A stretch of DNA of 64,000 nucleotides from NCBI RefSeq assembly GCF_016734765.1, contig NZ_JAERQE010000010.1:90851-154850 (forward strand), written 5' to 3'. Origin of the DNA: Microvirga soli. Lineage in GTDB: Bacteria; Pseudomonadota; Alphaproteobacteria; Rhizobiales; Beijerinckiaceae. Positions 34,315-43,161 of the stretch are shown piece after piece. Below the pieces are notes generated by a model. The model worked only from the letters and a program-made list of their open reading frames with translations, was not told where the DNA came from and searched no databases. The translations under genes were made by a program, and so were the position numbers. Positions within the stretch are counted from its first letter, which is position 1, and each line of letters opens with the position of its first letter.

Positions 34315-34536
34315 TCACTCGGACGATGCAACGTTCGCGAGCGCCTCATGAGCGCTGGTCACGGCCCGGACCCACTTCCCGCATTGGCAGACTCGACAAC
34401 CTGGGAACGTTCCGCCTGAGGCGAAGGACGCTGCATAGCCGCATTCCCAGCAGGTGTAACAGCCCCCGATCAAGACAGTCTCCCTCTCCTTGTAAGTTCG
34501 CAGCGGTCCTTCCACGCCCTCAGGCAGCAGGGGCAA
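34315..34536 (-). CDS. Possible small zinc-ribbon protein
   Basis: A 73-residue frame whose core has paired cysteines: CYTCWECGY, then FPGCRVCQCGKWV (residues ~26-56). The spacing is that of a zinc ribbon. It would start at a TTG at 34,536 and overlap the end of the DUF421 gene in another frame by 67 bases. The overlap and rare start are against it; the ordered cysteines are for it. It might once have been a C-terminal extension of the DUF421 gene. Confidence 0.45.
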   Translation of the reverse strand: MPLLPEGVEGPLRTYKERETVLIGGCYTCWECGYAASFASGGTFPGCRVCQCGKWVRAVTSAHEALANVASSE

Positions 34537-35057
34537 TCCGGCTCGTGGGTGGGTGGTTGCCGGAAGACACTGATCTTGCCGCTCGGCTCCAGGTAGGCCC
34601 GTTCAACATCTCCCAGTTGTTGGACTCCAGCACTTCTCAGCGTCTCGAACAACTCCTGCCGGGCGATACCCTCCCGTCCCATCGCCCTGAGGTCCATGAT
34701 GCCATCTCGCACGAGGCGGACCGCATCTGTTGAGAGCAATTCCTCCGCATACTTTGACCGCTGCGTCAGGTGCGCCACACCCCGCGTCAGAATCACGATA
34801 CCAGTGACCGCTACCAGAGCGTGTAGCAGCGGGACGTTTGGATAGAACATCGGGTCGCCGACAGCAGAGCCCAGGGCGATGATGATGACGAAGTCGAAGG
34901 GAGCGAGTTGTCCCATCCCCCGCTTTCCAATCGCACGGACAACGAACAAGGCGCAGGAGTAGACAATCGCTGTCCTCAGAACGATTTCCGCCAGGAAGAT
35001 CCAAGACATCTCGCCGAGGAGGATACGATGCAGATCGAAAACATATTCTCCCTTCAT
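34470..35057 (-). CDS. DUF421 (YetF-like) membrane protein, divergent copy
   Basis: A 195-residue protein with three membrane helices and a soluble DUF421 end: GKRGMGQLAPFDFVIIIALGSAVGD, then RLVRDGIMDLRAMGREGIAR and YLEPSGKISVFRQ. It is clearly different from the two other DUF421 copies in the window and closer to typical YetF. The tail has CPCC and is rich in Arg. The ATG at 35,057 has GGAGGAA upstream; the longer upstream frame is rejected. Function unknown. Confidence 0.8.
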   Translation of the reverse strand: MKGEYVFDLHRILLGEMSWIFLAEIVLRTAIVYSCALFVVRAIGKRGMGQLAPFDFVIIIALGSAVGDPMFYPNVPLLHALVAVTGIVILTRGVAHLTQRSKYAEELLSTDAVRLVRDGIMDLRAMGREGIARQELFETLRSAGVQQLGDVERAYLEPSGKISVFRQPPTHEPDCPCCLRAWKDRCELTRRGRLS

Positions 35058-35488
35058 GATGCTTCCTCCAGCCTTTGCCGATTCGGGCCTAAGCACTTCC
35101 GAATACTTCAAGTAGCTCTTTCGCAGAGCCTCGGTGGACGTCTGGCTTTTTTGGCATCGTACGGATCGCACTTTACTGACTGGCGTGATGCAGGAAGTGC
35201 CAAGCCCGGCCACAGATCTCAAATTACCTCAGGTACCAGACCAGGGAGATGGTAACGAACAGTTCAATGTCATCCGTGCGCGTCGAACGTCTCCGTTCAG
35301 GTCTTTCGCATAGTCTCGGGCGCAATGCAGGCGAGATTATTCGTTGAGCCTGCCCCGGGATCTCGCCGCGCTGACGAATTGAAAGAACTCGGTACGATCA
35401 ATGACCGTGCGCTGAGTTGCCCGCGGCCAGCCTGATTGACGTATCCGGCAGGTGGAAGCAGTGTTGGGCTGCTATCACGGAGGCAACA
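35058..35488. other. Divergent gap without a gene
   Basis: About 430 bp. The only open frames are extensions of the DUF421 frame or short unmatched ones. It presumably holds promoters for both sides. Confidence 0.4.
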
Positions 35489-35650
35489 ATGCCTAGTCAT
35501 TCGGAAGTAACGGGTGAGGCGCCGCGCCAACGCGCAGTCCATCAGCAGAATAATCAAATGACGGGATTGGAGGATATGATCGACCGTCTGAAGATCCTTA
35601 ACCGATGCTCAGACGATCTTGTGCATGCCATCCGTCACATGATGGACTAG
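35489..35650 (+). CDS. Small hypothetical protein
   Basis: A 53-residue soluble protein (MPSHSEVTGEAPRQRAVHQQ, then a helix MIDRLKILNRCSDDLVHAI). ACGGAGG lies seven bases before the ATG at 35,489, a good start. No family recognised. A small hairpin (GGGGCC TAGC GGCCCC, 35,661-35,676) follows 10 bases after the stop. Confidence 0.5.
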   Translation: MPSHSEVTGEAPRQRAVHQQNNQMTGLEDMIDRLKILNRCSDDLVHAIRHMMD

Positions 35651-35665
35651 CTCTGACAAGGGGGC

Positions 35666-35815
35666 CTAGCGGCCCCGGACTGATCGAGCGGAATGCGTCC
35701 TCACCCGAACGGCTCCCCACCTGGCGGAGTGCTGTCTAGTGTGGAATGCCAAGGTTACAGCCGCAGCAACCGGCAACACCAGTTCCAGCCAATGCTGTAT
35801 CACGAACTCTGACAT
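35666..35815 (-). CDS. Possible 49-residue single-helix membrane protein
   Basis: The frame MSEFVIQHWLELVLPVAAAV has one hydrophobic stretch and an Arg/His-rich tail. GGAG lies about eight bases before the ATG at 35,815. No family is known and the tail looks unnatural, so this is weak. Confidence 0.25.
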   Translation of the reverse strand: MSEFVIQHWLELVLPVAAAVTLAFHTRQHSARWGAVRVRTHSARSVRGR

Positions 35816-36053
35816 CTTGCGCTCCGTAGGTTGTGCACGCGGCGAGAAGTGTTCGAACACGGTTCGTATGGATATAAAGATCCAACGGACCATGCCGGGG
35901 TGAGTTCGCAGGGCTGAGCTGAAGCCCCTATAGATCATGTACGGCAGCGGACGGAGTTCGGCGACCACGCACAGCCTGACCGACGCGATCCTAGAACCCT
36001 GATATCTCACAGTCGTTAGCTTTAGGAAGCCACTCGGATCCAAGGAGTTTGTC

Positions 36054-36599
36054 ATGAGACATAATCTGGTTCCAATCATAATTCTTTCAACGCTCCTGAT
36101 CTCCGATGCTACTGCGCAACAGACATCAACAGTTGCTCCAACCCTTCCGGCAGCCAGCGAGCAGAGTGCCGGGTTCGCCGGACCATTAGATGCACCTGGA
36201 CCAATTCACTTCCTGCCCCGACGCGATCCTTGGGTCGTGCGGGCCTCGGATCTCCTCAACGAAAGGATCTACAATCCAAAGGGCGAGGATGTTGGCGAAG
36301 TTGAGGACGTTCTCATCAACAGGAATGGCCGGATTGAGGCTCTTGTGATTGAGGTGGGCGGCTTCCTCGGCATCGGTGAGCGCCGGATCGCTGTTTCTCC
36401 GCAGGCCATTCGACTTGATCCACATGAGATGACTGCAACCACTGGTACTGTTCCGAGCGTTGGGCTATCTCCAGAGACACAAGGTGCGGTAAAAGCAAGA
36501 GACGACCACAGGATCAGCAAGGCGATCGTACCGGAAAGGATGGTATTGACGCTATCGTTCGACCAACTTCGAAGCGCACCAGCGTATGTCGACGAATAG
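36054..36599 (+). CDS. Exported PRC-barrel protein
   Basis: A 181-residue protein with a signal peptide ending DATAQ, a Pro/Thr/Ala linker and one PRC-barrel (about residues 61-125): VVRASDLLNERIYNPKGEDV, then VEDVLINRNGRIEALVIEV and GGFLGIGERRIAV. The C-terminal 55 residues have no clear domain. It is the same type as the copy at 31,480. The start is at 36,054, with CAAGGAG about six bases upstream. Confidence 0.8.
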   Translation: MRHNLVPIIILSTLLISDATAQQTSTVAPTLPAASEQSAGFAGPLDAPGPIHFLPRRDPWVVRASDLLNERIYNPKGEDVGEVEDVLINRNGRIEALVIEVGGFLGIGERRIAVSPQAIRLDPHEMTATTGTVPSVGLSPETQGAVKARDDHRISKAIVPERMVLTLSFDQLRSAPAYVDE

Positions 36600-37142
36600 A
36601 AGGCAAGTCGTCTGACCTGATACGTCAGTGGTGAGCGATGGTCAGCTTATGCAGATTGAGCAGGTTATTGATGCAGTTATGTTGAAGTAGCCGCTCGTCT
36701 CCTGACCGCAGGCTTCCTGTTGGTAGAAGCGCACTACGAAGACGATGAGCCCTGTTGGATCGCGCCCGACTGACATATGCTGTTCGAAGGTTGGGCAGGG
36801 TATGGGCGTTCTTCCGTGCAACTGCGCGCGACCAAATCATAGACTATGGTTGGCAATGGAACGCAAGTCGACGGGCGTCGCACATCGCAAGGAGATGACA
36901 TAATCGTAATCTGCCGGACAAGTCGCCGTAAGCAATTGGTTGCTATTCAGTGCAATGGACTTGTCATCTTACCCATTGATATCTGCATCGGGCATGTGCA
37001 TTCCAGCATCGGAGCCGGAAGTTCAATCGGCGTGGATCCGGTAACGCTCCGGAATCAGCCGTCCACCTATGCTTGAGCTGTGAATGCACTGGAAAGGCCT
37101 ATGGCCTTTGGATCGTACTTCCTCAGGAGGAGGAGGTCATTA
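36600..37142. other. 543-bp gap, no supported gene
   Basis: A 76-codon frame at 36,846-37,076 lacks a ribosome site and family similarity. Nothing else is recognisable. Confidence 0.4.
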
Positions 37143-37490
37143 ATGTCGTACAAACAAGACGAACTGTTGCCACGCACGGATGCATTCACTCCCTGTCCCC
37201 ACCGGATTGAGTGTGAGTTGATTGGCGCCTACGTTCGACTCGGGGTTACGCCACCCTGCCCCGATGGGTCGCGAACAGTGGCGCTGATCGGTGTGAGGCC
37301 GCTCAGGGTGCGTCTGACCGAGTTGCCAAGGGGATGTATTCCCTCGACGATGCCACCGTTGTGGCTCGAGATTTTCTCGCCGGAGGGAGAGACCATAGAC
37401 GGTTGCGGGTGCTTCGACCTTGGGGAAGCTGAGCTGACGGACGCAACTCAGGTCATCATGGATGCCATTAAGGAAACAGCAGTGGCGTAA
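37143..37490 (+). CDS. Hypothetical protein
   Basis: A 115-residue soluble protein with no signal peptide. It has five cysteines (TPCPHRIECEL, TPPCPD, RGCIPS and the Cys-Gly-Cys in DGCGCFDLGEAEL). AGGAGGAGG lies eight bases before the ATG at 37,143, one of the best ribosome sites in this part of the window. No family recognised. It stands alone between gaps. Confidence 0.6.
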   Translation: MSYKQDELLPRTDAFTPCPHRIECELIGAYVRLGVTPPCPDGSRTVALIGVRPLRVRLTELPRGCIPSTMPPLWLEIFSPEGETIDGCGCFDLGEAELTDATQVIMDAIKETAVA

Positions 37491-37944
37491 CCGTGCAAAG
37501 GACCGCGATTGATGTGAGCGTGTAAACAGCCTTATTAAGGTCCAAACAGTTCACGCGTAGCTTCGATCGCAGCCGCATGCCATGCCACACCCGAGCGACT
37601 TCTTGAGGGATAGGTCTCAACAAAAATCGCCATCCCGCCTCATGGCTGGCGATCGACCTGTCCGATCCGGATTTGGGAGCCGGTGAGCTGACGAAAGGTC
37701 CTTGGCGGTCCAAAAGCTCTCCCACACAAGGAGTTGGGTGCAGCAGCCATAGTTGAGGTCGGACATATGCGATGAGGCATTAGGATGCCGGCGATCCGCT
37801 CCCAATGTTTCCCGCGGCTACTGTGGCAGGTGAGATGGGCAGTTTTACTGCCTCGGGAGGGTAGCGGATAGGAAGATCCTCGGTGTTCGGGCCGGAATGG
37901 CCTGCAGATACGCTGGTTGAACGAGAGCCCGATGCCACTCCTGT
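37491..37944. other. 454-bp gap, no supported gene
   Basis: Open frames are short and without motifs. Nothing recognisable. Confidence 0.4.
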
Positions 37945-38384
37945 TCATGATGCTCGCATGGCGCCTTGCTGATTGATTACCCAGCCGGCGAACTTGCCGC
38001 CGGCTGTAGCGCCGATTGTGTCCATGACAAGATCCAGCAGCGTATCGGCCCGTTCAAGATTAAGGAAGGTGGCCTCCACAAGCTCCCAGGCAATCCCCAG
38101 ACCTAGCCCGATCAGGGCCGCCAAGATTACGAAGCTTCTGCTCTCGGGAACGCCCGTTATCCAACCGCTGATCCATAGGCGGTACATGACGGCAGATACT
38201 AGAGCAAACGGGGGTGAAGGTGTGTACGAGCTCGTCGAACCACGCGAACTCATCGAACTAGTCCCAAGCCCAGCCTCCGGCGTTCAACAGGGCCACACAC
38301 ACGACCAGAAAGCTGATCAGGCTCGGAATGCGACGCTGCAGCAGCATGAACACAAGCGACAGGAGGAAGAACCCGCCGATGGTC
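37945..38384 (-). pseudogene. Decayed small membrane-protein gene (VanZ/DUF2238-like)
   Basis: The 3' part, ILAALIGLGLGIAWELVEAT then DTLLDLVMDTIGATAGGKFAG, is a well-formed membrane protein end. Upstream pieces in another frame read FFLLSLVFMLLQRRIPSLIS and FDEFAWFDELVHTFTP. They are separated from it by a one-base expansion in a run of five Gs at 38,210-38,214, and from each other by an in-frame TAG at 38,258-38,260. The FDEF..FDELVH motif resembles VanZ/YjdF (DUF2238)-type proteins. Two lesions indicate real decay. Confidence 0.75.
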
Positions 38385-38812
38385 TACAACCCATTCCAGC
38401 GCTAAAGCCACCAAACCGCGACGAACGCGACGGCTTGCAGAGCAACCCCAAAGCAGGCCAGCGCACGCCCGGTGCTGCTATCTACCGGCGGGTGCGGGGT
38501 AGTGTAAGTCATGGCCGTTGACTTCTCCTATCAGTCACCTTCGTCAGTCGTACAATCGAAGGTTTTCGGCCATCATTTCAGGCTGGGCGGAGCTGTGTAT
38601 GACGGCTTATCGGGATCACCTCCGCCGTGGGGAGAGAAAGTTCTGTCCTCTCCTTCTTGTCGACCAAGGGTCAGCCCGCAGTCGCAATGTTATTGTTTCT
38701 GCACGACACTCACGCCGACCATGCTGCCGTCAGCCTCTCCCCCGCGTTCATCAGTGCGCGAACTACAATGGGGGCATCAGGCCCCCATTGCATGCATCCA
38801 GCAGGTGGTTAG
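38385..38812. other. 428-bp gap, no supported gene
   Basis: It lies between the decayed membrane gene start and the end of the large PRC gene. Only shadow frames are seen. Confidence 0.4.
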
Positions 38813-40531
38813 TTATCCCCGTAATCCGATGTCGACGGTCTCGCTGTCCGCGAACTCGCGATACTCTCGGGTGTTGAAGTCCCAGTCGTCGATCGCCTTG
38901 ACCTCAGTTTCCGTCAAGCCGGCAGCCACGAGTCGGCCGCCGGTCACAAACATACGATCGAGCGGGATCGGAACCTCCTTCTCGCCCAGGCCAAGGAACC
39001 CACCGTGTTCAAGGATGACGAAGCTCCGATTATCACCAAGGCGACGGACCAAGCGCTTAACTTCGCCGATTTTCTGGCCACGGACGCTATAAACATCCAT
39101 GTCCTCGAGATCGGTGATTCGCATCGGACGGATGTTGGCGCCCGGGTCAACAGCTCCGGTTGCTGCGGGATCCGGCCGTGGCTCCGCGGTTAACGCCGCA
39201 CGCTCATTGATTGGCAAGCCTGCCCGGTCATGCGCTTGATCGGCTGCCGCCATATAGCTCGCCAAGCTCGCGCGATATGTGGGCTCAGCTTCGCGGTAGC
39301 CGGCCATGCCTTCCCGATAGACCGGCAGGGCCCGCAGTTCGGCTTCTGACATGCCCGGGAGGATAATACGATCCTGTTGAAGCGCCATTTGCGAGAGGGG
39401 CAGAATGCGGGCCTCGCCGCCCAGTCCCAGGAACTCGCCGAAGCGGATCACACCATAGCTTTGGTTATTTGAGCCCAAAATCACGCGCTCAATCTCACCG
39501 AGACCCTCGCCTTCAAGATTGTAAACGTCCTTGCCTTTGATCTCGGACACGGCAATGGGACGGACAGGGTTCGTACTGGTGTTCATGGCCTGTTGGTTGC
39601 GAGCAGCGGGCTGAGTCTGCTGCTCGACACGCACAGCCGGCTGGCCATCTGCTTGATTGACGACGACTCGCGGCTCAGCGCGCTCGTAGCGTACGGTCGG
39701 CTGCCCTTCCGCTCGCTGCACCTGTACCTGTGGCTCAGCGTTTGCTTGGCGTTGCACCATAACTTGAGGCTGGACTTCCTCGACCTGCACCCGCGGCTCG
39801 CCGGGACGGGTGACCGACACGTCAGGGCGCGCCATCAGCACACGCACATCCGGCTGCGGCATCGAGACGTTTACATCGGGTTGGGGCATGCGCACGATGA
39901 TCTCCGGCTGAGGGATGTTAACCGTCACCGTCGGCTGCGGCTGGCGCACGATGATCTCCGGTTGGGGCTGGTTCACCGTCACCTGGGGCTGAGCTTGACG
40001 GACGATCACACGCGGATCGGCCGGGTCCACCTGGATGGTCGGAGCCGGCTGGCGGACCACTACGTTGGCTCCAGCGTTGGCCGCCCGTGCCGCCAACGCT
40101 GGATCGGTACCAGAGCCAGCGATCGCTACACGGTAGTCCGGCTCAAGCATGCGGTATTGGCTCGCCATCTGCTGATTGTAAGGCTGGAACCGCAATTGAT
40201 CATCGTTGCCCGCCACTATGAGACGGTCGTTGCGATAGGCAAGACGATTGACTGGAACGAGCGACTGATTTGTGCCGGCCGAGACGACCAAGTAGACTTG
40301 GTTGTCCTGTCCTTGCACGGTTCTGGTGATGCGGCCGAACTCGCGACCAGACTCGGTGTAGAGAGTCTGGTTCCGTAGCTGTGAGGAGGGAATGCCTTGA
40401 TCCTGCGCCGTGTTCTGCCGGCTCTGTTGCTGAGGCTGGTTAGCCTGGGGTGTGGCGTTCTGCTGGGAAAGAGCGGGTAAGGGAACGAGGGCAGTCGTGC
40501 CAAGGAAGGCTACAATTGTTGCGAGTCTCAT
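38813..40531 (-). CDS. Exported multi-PRC-barrel protein with nonapeptide repeats
   Basis: A 572-residue protein with a signal peptide ending PALSQQ and a Gln-rich linker. The order is: PRC-barrel 1 (about 45-135), about 14 tandem nonapeptides (163-306), PRC-barrel 2 (325-410) and PRC-barrel 3 (468-560). Barrel motifs include VYNLEGEGLGEIERVILG and GGFLGLGEKEVPIPLDRMF. The repeat unit is P-x-(V/I)-x-V-x-x-x-(Q/E), for example PQVTVNQPQ, PEIIVRQPQ, PTVTVNIPQ. It would form short alternating beta strands. AAGGAG lies six bases before the ATG at 40,531. A shorter relative with the same repeats is at 53,676. Function unknown. Confidence 0.85.
   Translation of the reverse strand: MRLATIVAFLGTTALVPLPALSQQNATPQANQPQQQSRQNTAQDQGIPSSQLRNQTLYTESGREFGRITRTVQGQDNQVYLVVSAGTNQSLVPVNRLAYRNDRLIVAGNDDQLRFQPYNQQMASQYRMLEPDYRVAIAGSGTDPALAARAANAGANVVVRQPAPTIQVDPADPRVIVRQAQPQVTVNQPQPEIIVRQPQPTVTVNIPQPEIIVRMPQPDVNVSMPQPDVRVLMARPDVSVTRPGEPRVQVEEVQPQVMVQRQANAEPQVQVQRAEGQPTVRYERAEPRVVVNQADGQPAVRVEQQTQPAARNQQAMNTSTNPVRPIAVSEIKGKDVYNLEGEGLGEIERVILGSNNQSYGVIRFGEFLGLGGEARILPLSQMALQQDRIILPGMSEAELRALPVYREGMAGYREAEPTYRASLASYMAAADQAHDRAGLPINERAALTAEPRPDPAATGAVDPGANIRPMRITDLEDMDVYSVRGQKIGEVKRLVRRLGDNRSFVILEHGGFLGLGEKEVPIPLDRMFVTGGRLVAAGLTETEVKAIDDWDFNTREYREFADSETVDIGLRG
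39617..40042 (-). repeat. Coding tandem repeat of nonapeptides (27-bp units)
   Basis: About 14 consecutive 9-residue units in the large PRC-barrel protein. Some late units are lengthened by two or three residues (for example QRQANAEPQ). The middle units are the most regular, suggesting growth by unequal duplication. The same block occurs at 53,802-54,224 with high similarity in both protein and DNA. Confidence 0.85.
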
Positions 40532-40979
40532 CATGGGCTCCTTCGCTGCAAATCCAGACCCCAGCCAGGACGTCCCTAGCCGGACTAACGTCTGGACTCA
40601 GTTAGGAGGAGAAGCGGTGAGTGCTCTCCCAGTTTCGATGGGTCAGAACGTTTCTGTACGGTGCAGGACTAAGTCTGAGCCCTGGGGATTCTGGCTGTAC
40701 GATTGCCCGCTCCGAAGGACGAGGACTTCTGCTATGCCGAGACTGCAGGACCTGTCCAAGGCAGAGCAAAATGGTCCCAATCCATGCCACCGCCTGCAGA
40801 GCCATGGCGCTGGTCGGCCCACATCTGTTTGCTCTTCGGAAATGCGTTGCCCCTGCCGACAAGTCCAGTCGTCAGGGGCGGGTTCGTACACGGATGGGCG
40901 GCGAGCGTTCGGAAGCAAGGGCCTAATCCCGTCGCTCTCGCCGAAGGTTCTGCCGCGCCTCTTGCAAGTCTTGACGCTC
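40532..40979. other. 448-bp spacer, no supported gene
   Basis: It lies upstream of the large PRC gene and downstream of the SH3b gene end. Open frames here have no family similarity. Confidence 0.4.
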
Positions 40980-41525
40980 CTACCTCAGCTTGCGCCGCTC
41001 CGCGCCGGTGTCGTTGCCTACTCGGCGCTCCTGCCGCAAGTCCCTGCGAGCCTCAAAGAGGTCCGTGCGCTCGTCCCGCAATTCGCGGCGAGCGTCCCCC
41101 AGTTCCCGGCGGCCCCTTTGTATCTCGCGGGTATCGAGGTAGTAATCGCGATACCATGGTCGGTCGACGTAGTAGCGGCGGTGATAGACATTTGGACGGA
41201 ATCCAATCACTGGCACGCCGATCGTGACGCCGATACTTGGAATGGGCTGGCGTGCATAACGTTGGCCGGCATAGGCGAGATACTTCCCTGAGACCCACCC
41301 GCGCTCACCGGACCAGCTTACGTCGCACCAGTTGTAGCCGGTAAGACATCCGTGGACAACCACTCGGTCACCCTCCTCGATCGTGTCGAAGCGCTGATAG
41401 GATGCGGCTGGTCCGGTTCGAATGTTGAGGTCGGTGGCGGTGAACGCTAGGGCTTCGGCGAGCACCGCTCCCGGTAGCACGAGACTCGTAGCAAGGGCGA
41501 TGGCTGCCGTACTTCTCTTCAACAT
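40980..41525 (-). CDS. Exported SH3b-domain protein with Arg-rich tail
   Basis: A 181-residue protein with a signal peptide ending AVLAEA. A bacterial SH3 domain follows (about 28-87): ATDLNIRTGPAASYQRFDTI, then GCLTGYNWCDVSW and RGWVSGKYLAY. The C-terminal half is a Tyr/Arg-rich linker, then a charged helix (REIQRGRRELGDARRELRDE...) likely to form a coiled coil. SH3b domains usually bind peptidoglycan peptides, so a cell-wall-bound periplasmic role is likely. Similar proteins are common in Hyphomicrobiales. Confidence 0.8.
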   Translation of the reverse strand: MLKRSTAAIALATSLVLPGAVLAEALAFTATDLNIRTGPAASYQRFDTIEEGDRVVVHGCLTGYNWCDVSWSGERGWVSGKYLAYAGQRYARQPIPSIGVTIGVPVIGFRPNVYHRRYYVDRPWYRDYYLDTREIQRGRRELGDARRELRDERTDLFEARRDLRQERRVGNDTGAERRKLR

Positions 41526-41593
41526 CGGATCCTCACTTTCGGCATGCGCTGTTACAGGAGTGTCGGTAGCTTAGTTGGCGCTGCTCAGCAGGC

Positions 41594-42085
41594 TCACTTC
41601 AGCTCGGCGATAGTCACCGTCCTGCCAACGCCGACGTTATAAAAGGCAGCTTCCTCGAAATCCGGTAGGGATTTCAGTGCCTCCTTTGTCAGGTCGGGAG
41701 CGACGATCCGGTCGTACCGGACAGCGATCTTGCTCAAGGGGACAACAACTCGGTTCTCAAAGAAGCCCATGACGACTCCGTTGCTGACGACGAGGTACAT
41801 TTCCTTGTCGGAACTGTGCTCAACTACCTGCTCGATATCGCCGAGATTCGATCCGTCAGGTGCGACCAAGTCTTTCTCGACGATGCTTGAAACCGGGATT
41901 TGACGAGTTGTCCCGGCCGGCTGGGATGGAGCTGGAGATAGCTGTGCCGATCCTGCAATTGCTGCTGGGCCCGTTTCCGGAATGCCCGGCGTGGGGGAGG
42001 AGTTTTTGCCGGGGGACTGCGCCAATACGGTGGACAAAGGAACAAGGGTGGTCGCCAGAATCGCAGCAAAGACTGTCACACGCAT
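41594..42085 (-). CDS. Exported PRC-barrel protein
   Basis: A 163-residue protein with a signal peptide ending TVLAQ, a Pro/Ser/Ala-rich linker and one PRC-barrel (about 62-140): IPVSSIVEKDLVAPDGSNLG, then MYLVVSNGVVMGFFENRVVV and PLSKIAVRYDRIV. The end (EAAFYNVGVGRTVTIAEL) is beta-rich. The ATG at 42,085 is used; a TTG two codons earlier is in frame. It is 69 bp downstream of the SH3b gene start on the same strand order. Confidence 0.8.
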   Translation of the reverse strand: MRVTVFAAILATTLVPLSTVLAQSPGKNSSPTPGIPETGPAAIAGSAQLSPAPSQPAGTTRQIPVSSIVEKDLVAPDGSNLGDIEQVVEHSSDKEMYLVVSNGVVMGFFENRVVVPLSKIAVRYDRIVAPDLTKEALKSLPDFEEAAFYNVGVGRTVTIAELK

Positions 42086-42291
42086 AAACAAATCCCATTG
42101 GATGGTGGCTCAACCCTTGCCCGTGGAGGGCCGCACGGCTCTCGCCGCGTGAGGAGTTTTAGTCGCAGCCGGTTGGATACGTGGGTAGAAGCCGGTCACA
42201 AGCGGATTGTTTCGGGGCGTTACGTGCAGTCGGTACGCTGTTGTACCGTCATGTGCGCCCCTCTAGTGGGCTCCCCGCCGTCCCGGCAGTG

Positions 42292-42867
42292 CTACGTCCT
42301 AATCTCGATCCGGACTGTCTGCACGCCAACCCGCACCATCACGTCCACAACCTTGGGCTCCGAAGCCGCCTTGAGTACACTAAGCTTGCTACTGCGCCCC
42401 AAGCGTGCCTCTTCCACCTGATCTGGGCGCGAAATGCCCTTGCCCCGCAGGTCCTCCCAGAGATCATGCTCTGTCAGGTGCAATGCCCGCATCGATGAGG
42501 TGTCGACGTCGCCCTTGCGGACCAGGACGCCGGCCTTGCCTTTGACCAAGGTGCCGAAGCCATGCCAACGCAGGGCAAGGCCCGAGAACAGCCAGTGCAT
42601 GCCCAGCAGCACCGCCGTTACCGCAAGGGCAGGAAGGAACGGCGCGTTACCGGTCACGGCGCCGCTGACGATAGATTCGATCATGGTACCGAGGATCACA
42701 TCAAAGGCCGTGGCACGTCCAATAAAGTGCTTCTTGGCGGGCCGGACCATGAACACCGTGACCACATAAGCCACTGCGGCATGCAGCCCCATTTGCAGGA
42801 CGTTAATGTCGCTGCTCTCTAATTCCAAGCCAAGTGCCTCACGCACGATCTCTTTAAGCTGATCCAT
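42292..42867 (-). CDS. DUF421 (YetF-like) membrane protein, copy 2
   Basis: A 191-residue protein nearly the same as copy 1 at 24,156 along its length: NVLQMGLHAAVAYVVTVFMV, then GRATAFDVILGTMIESIVSG and DLWEDLRGKGISRPDQVEEA. Small changes (for example MIES for MIGS) show it has diverged after duplication. GGGGTGAG precedes the ATG at 42,867. Function unknown. Confidence 0.8.
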   Translation of the reverse strand: MDQLKEIVREALGLELESSDINVLQMGLHAAVAYVVTVFMVRPAKKHFIGRATAFDVILGTMIESIVSGAVTGNAPFLPALAVTAVLLGMHWLFSGLALRWHGFGTLVKGKAGVLVRKGDVDTSSMRALHLTEHDLWEDLRGKGISRPDQVEEARLGRSSKLSVLKAASEPKVVDVMVRVGVQTVRIEIRT

Positions 42868-42996
42868 GCTCACCCCTACTGGCGGGGTAGTGCGAGAAAG
42901 AGACACTCACGAGCACACGGATTGCATCTCTTCTACATCATGAAGTCTCAGTGCATGAGGTAGAAGCGAGTGAAGATCAAAGTTATCCGACTGGTA

Positions 42997-43161
42997 TCAT
43001 CCTAATGCCCAAGCAAGCACGCCGATGCCGGCAACGGCCCCAAGCATCGTAATCACAAAGCCCCAGTTCGACGTTCGGCGCTCACTAGGTGTTGCGGTTC
43101 GGTTCAATTTTGTGGTTGAGCCAATTGTATTGGAATCACGTGGTTCGGGATTTGCTGTCAT
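42997..43161 (-). CDS. Small single-helix membrane protein
   Basis: A 54-residue protein with a hydrophilic first half (MTANPEPRDSNTIG...) and one C-terminal membrane helix (WGFVITMLGAVAGIGVLAWALG). AAGGA lies seven bases before the ATG at 43,161. No family recognised; the tail-anchored layout is typical of small stress-related membrane peptides, but that is not evidence of function. Confidence 0.45.
   Translation of the reverse strand: MTANPEPRDSNTIGSTTKLNRTATPSERRTSNWGFVITMLGAVAGIGVLAWALG

Noticed and set aside
33302..36770. Similar short phrases (GATGGATCG-type) in two gaps near 33,340 and 36,750
   Set aside because: The likeness is short and imperfect and no repeat boundary could be drawn.
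36846..37076. 76-codon plus-strand frame
   Set aside because: No start signal and no motif; likely chance in a gap.
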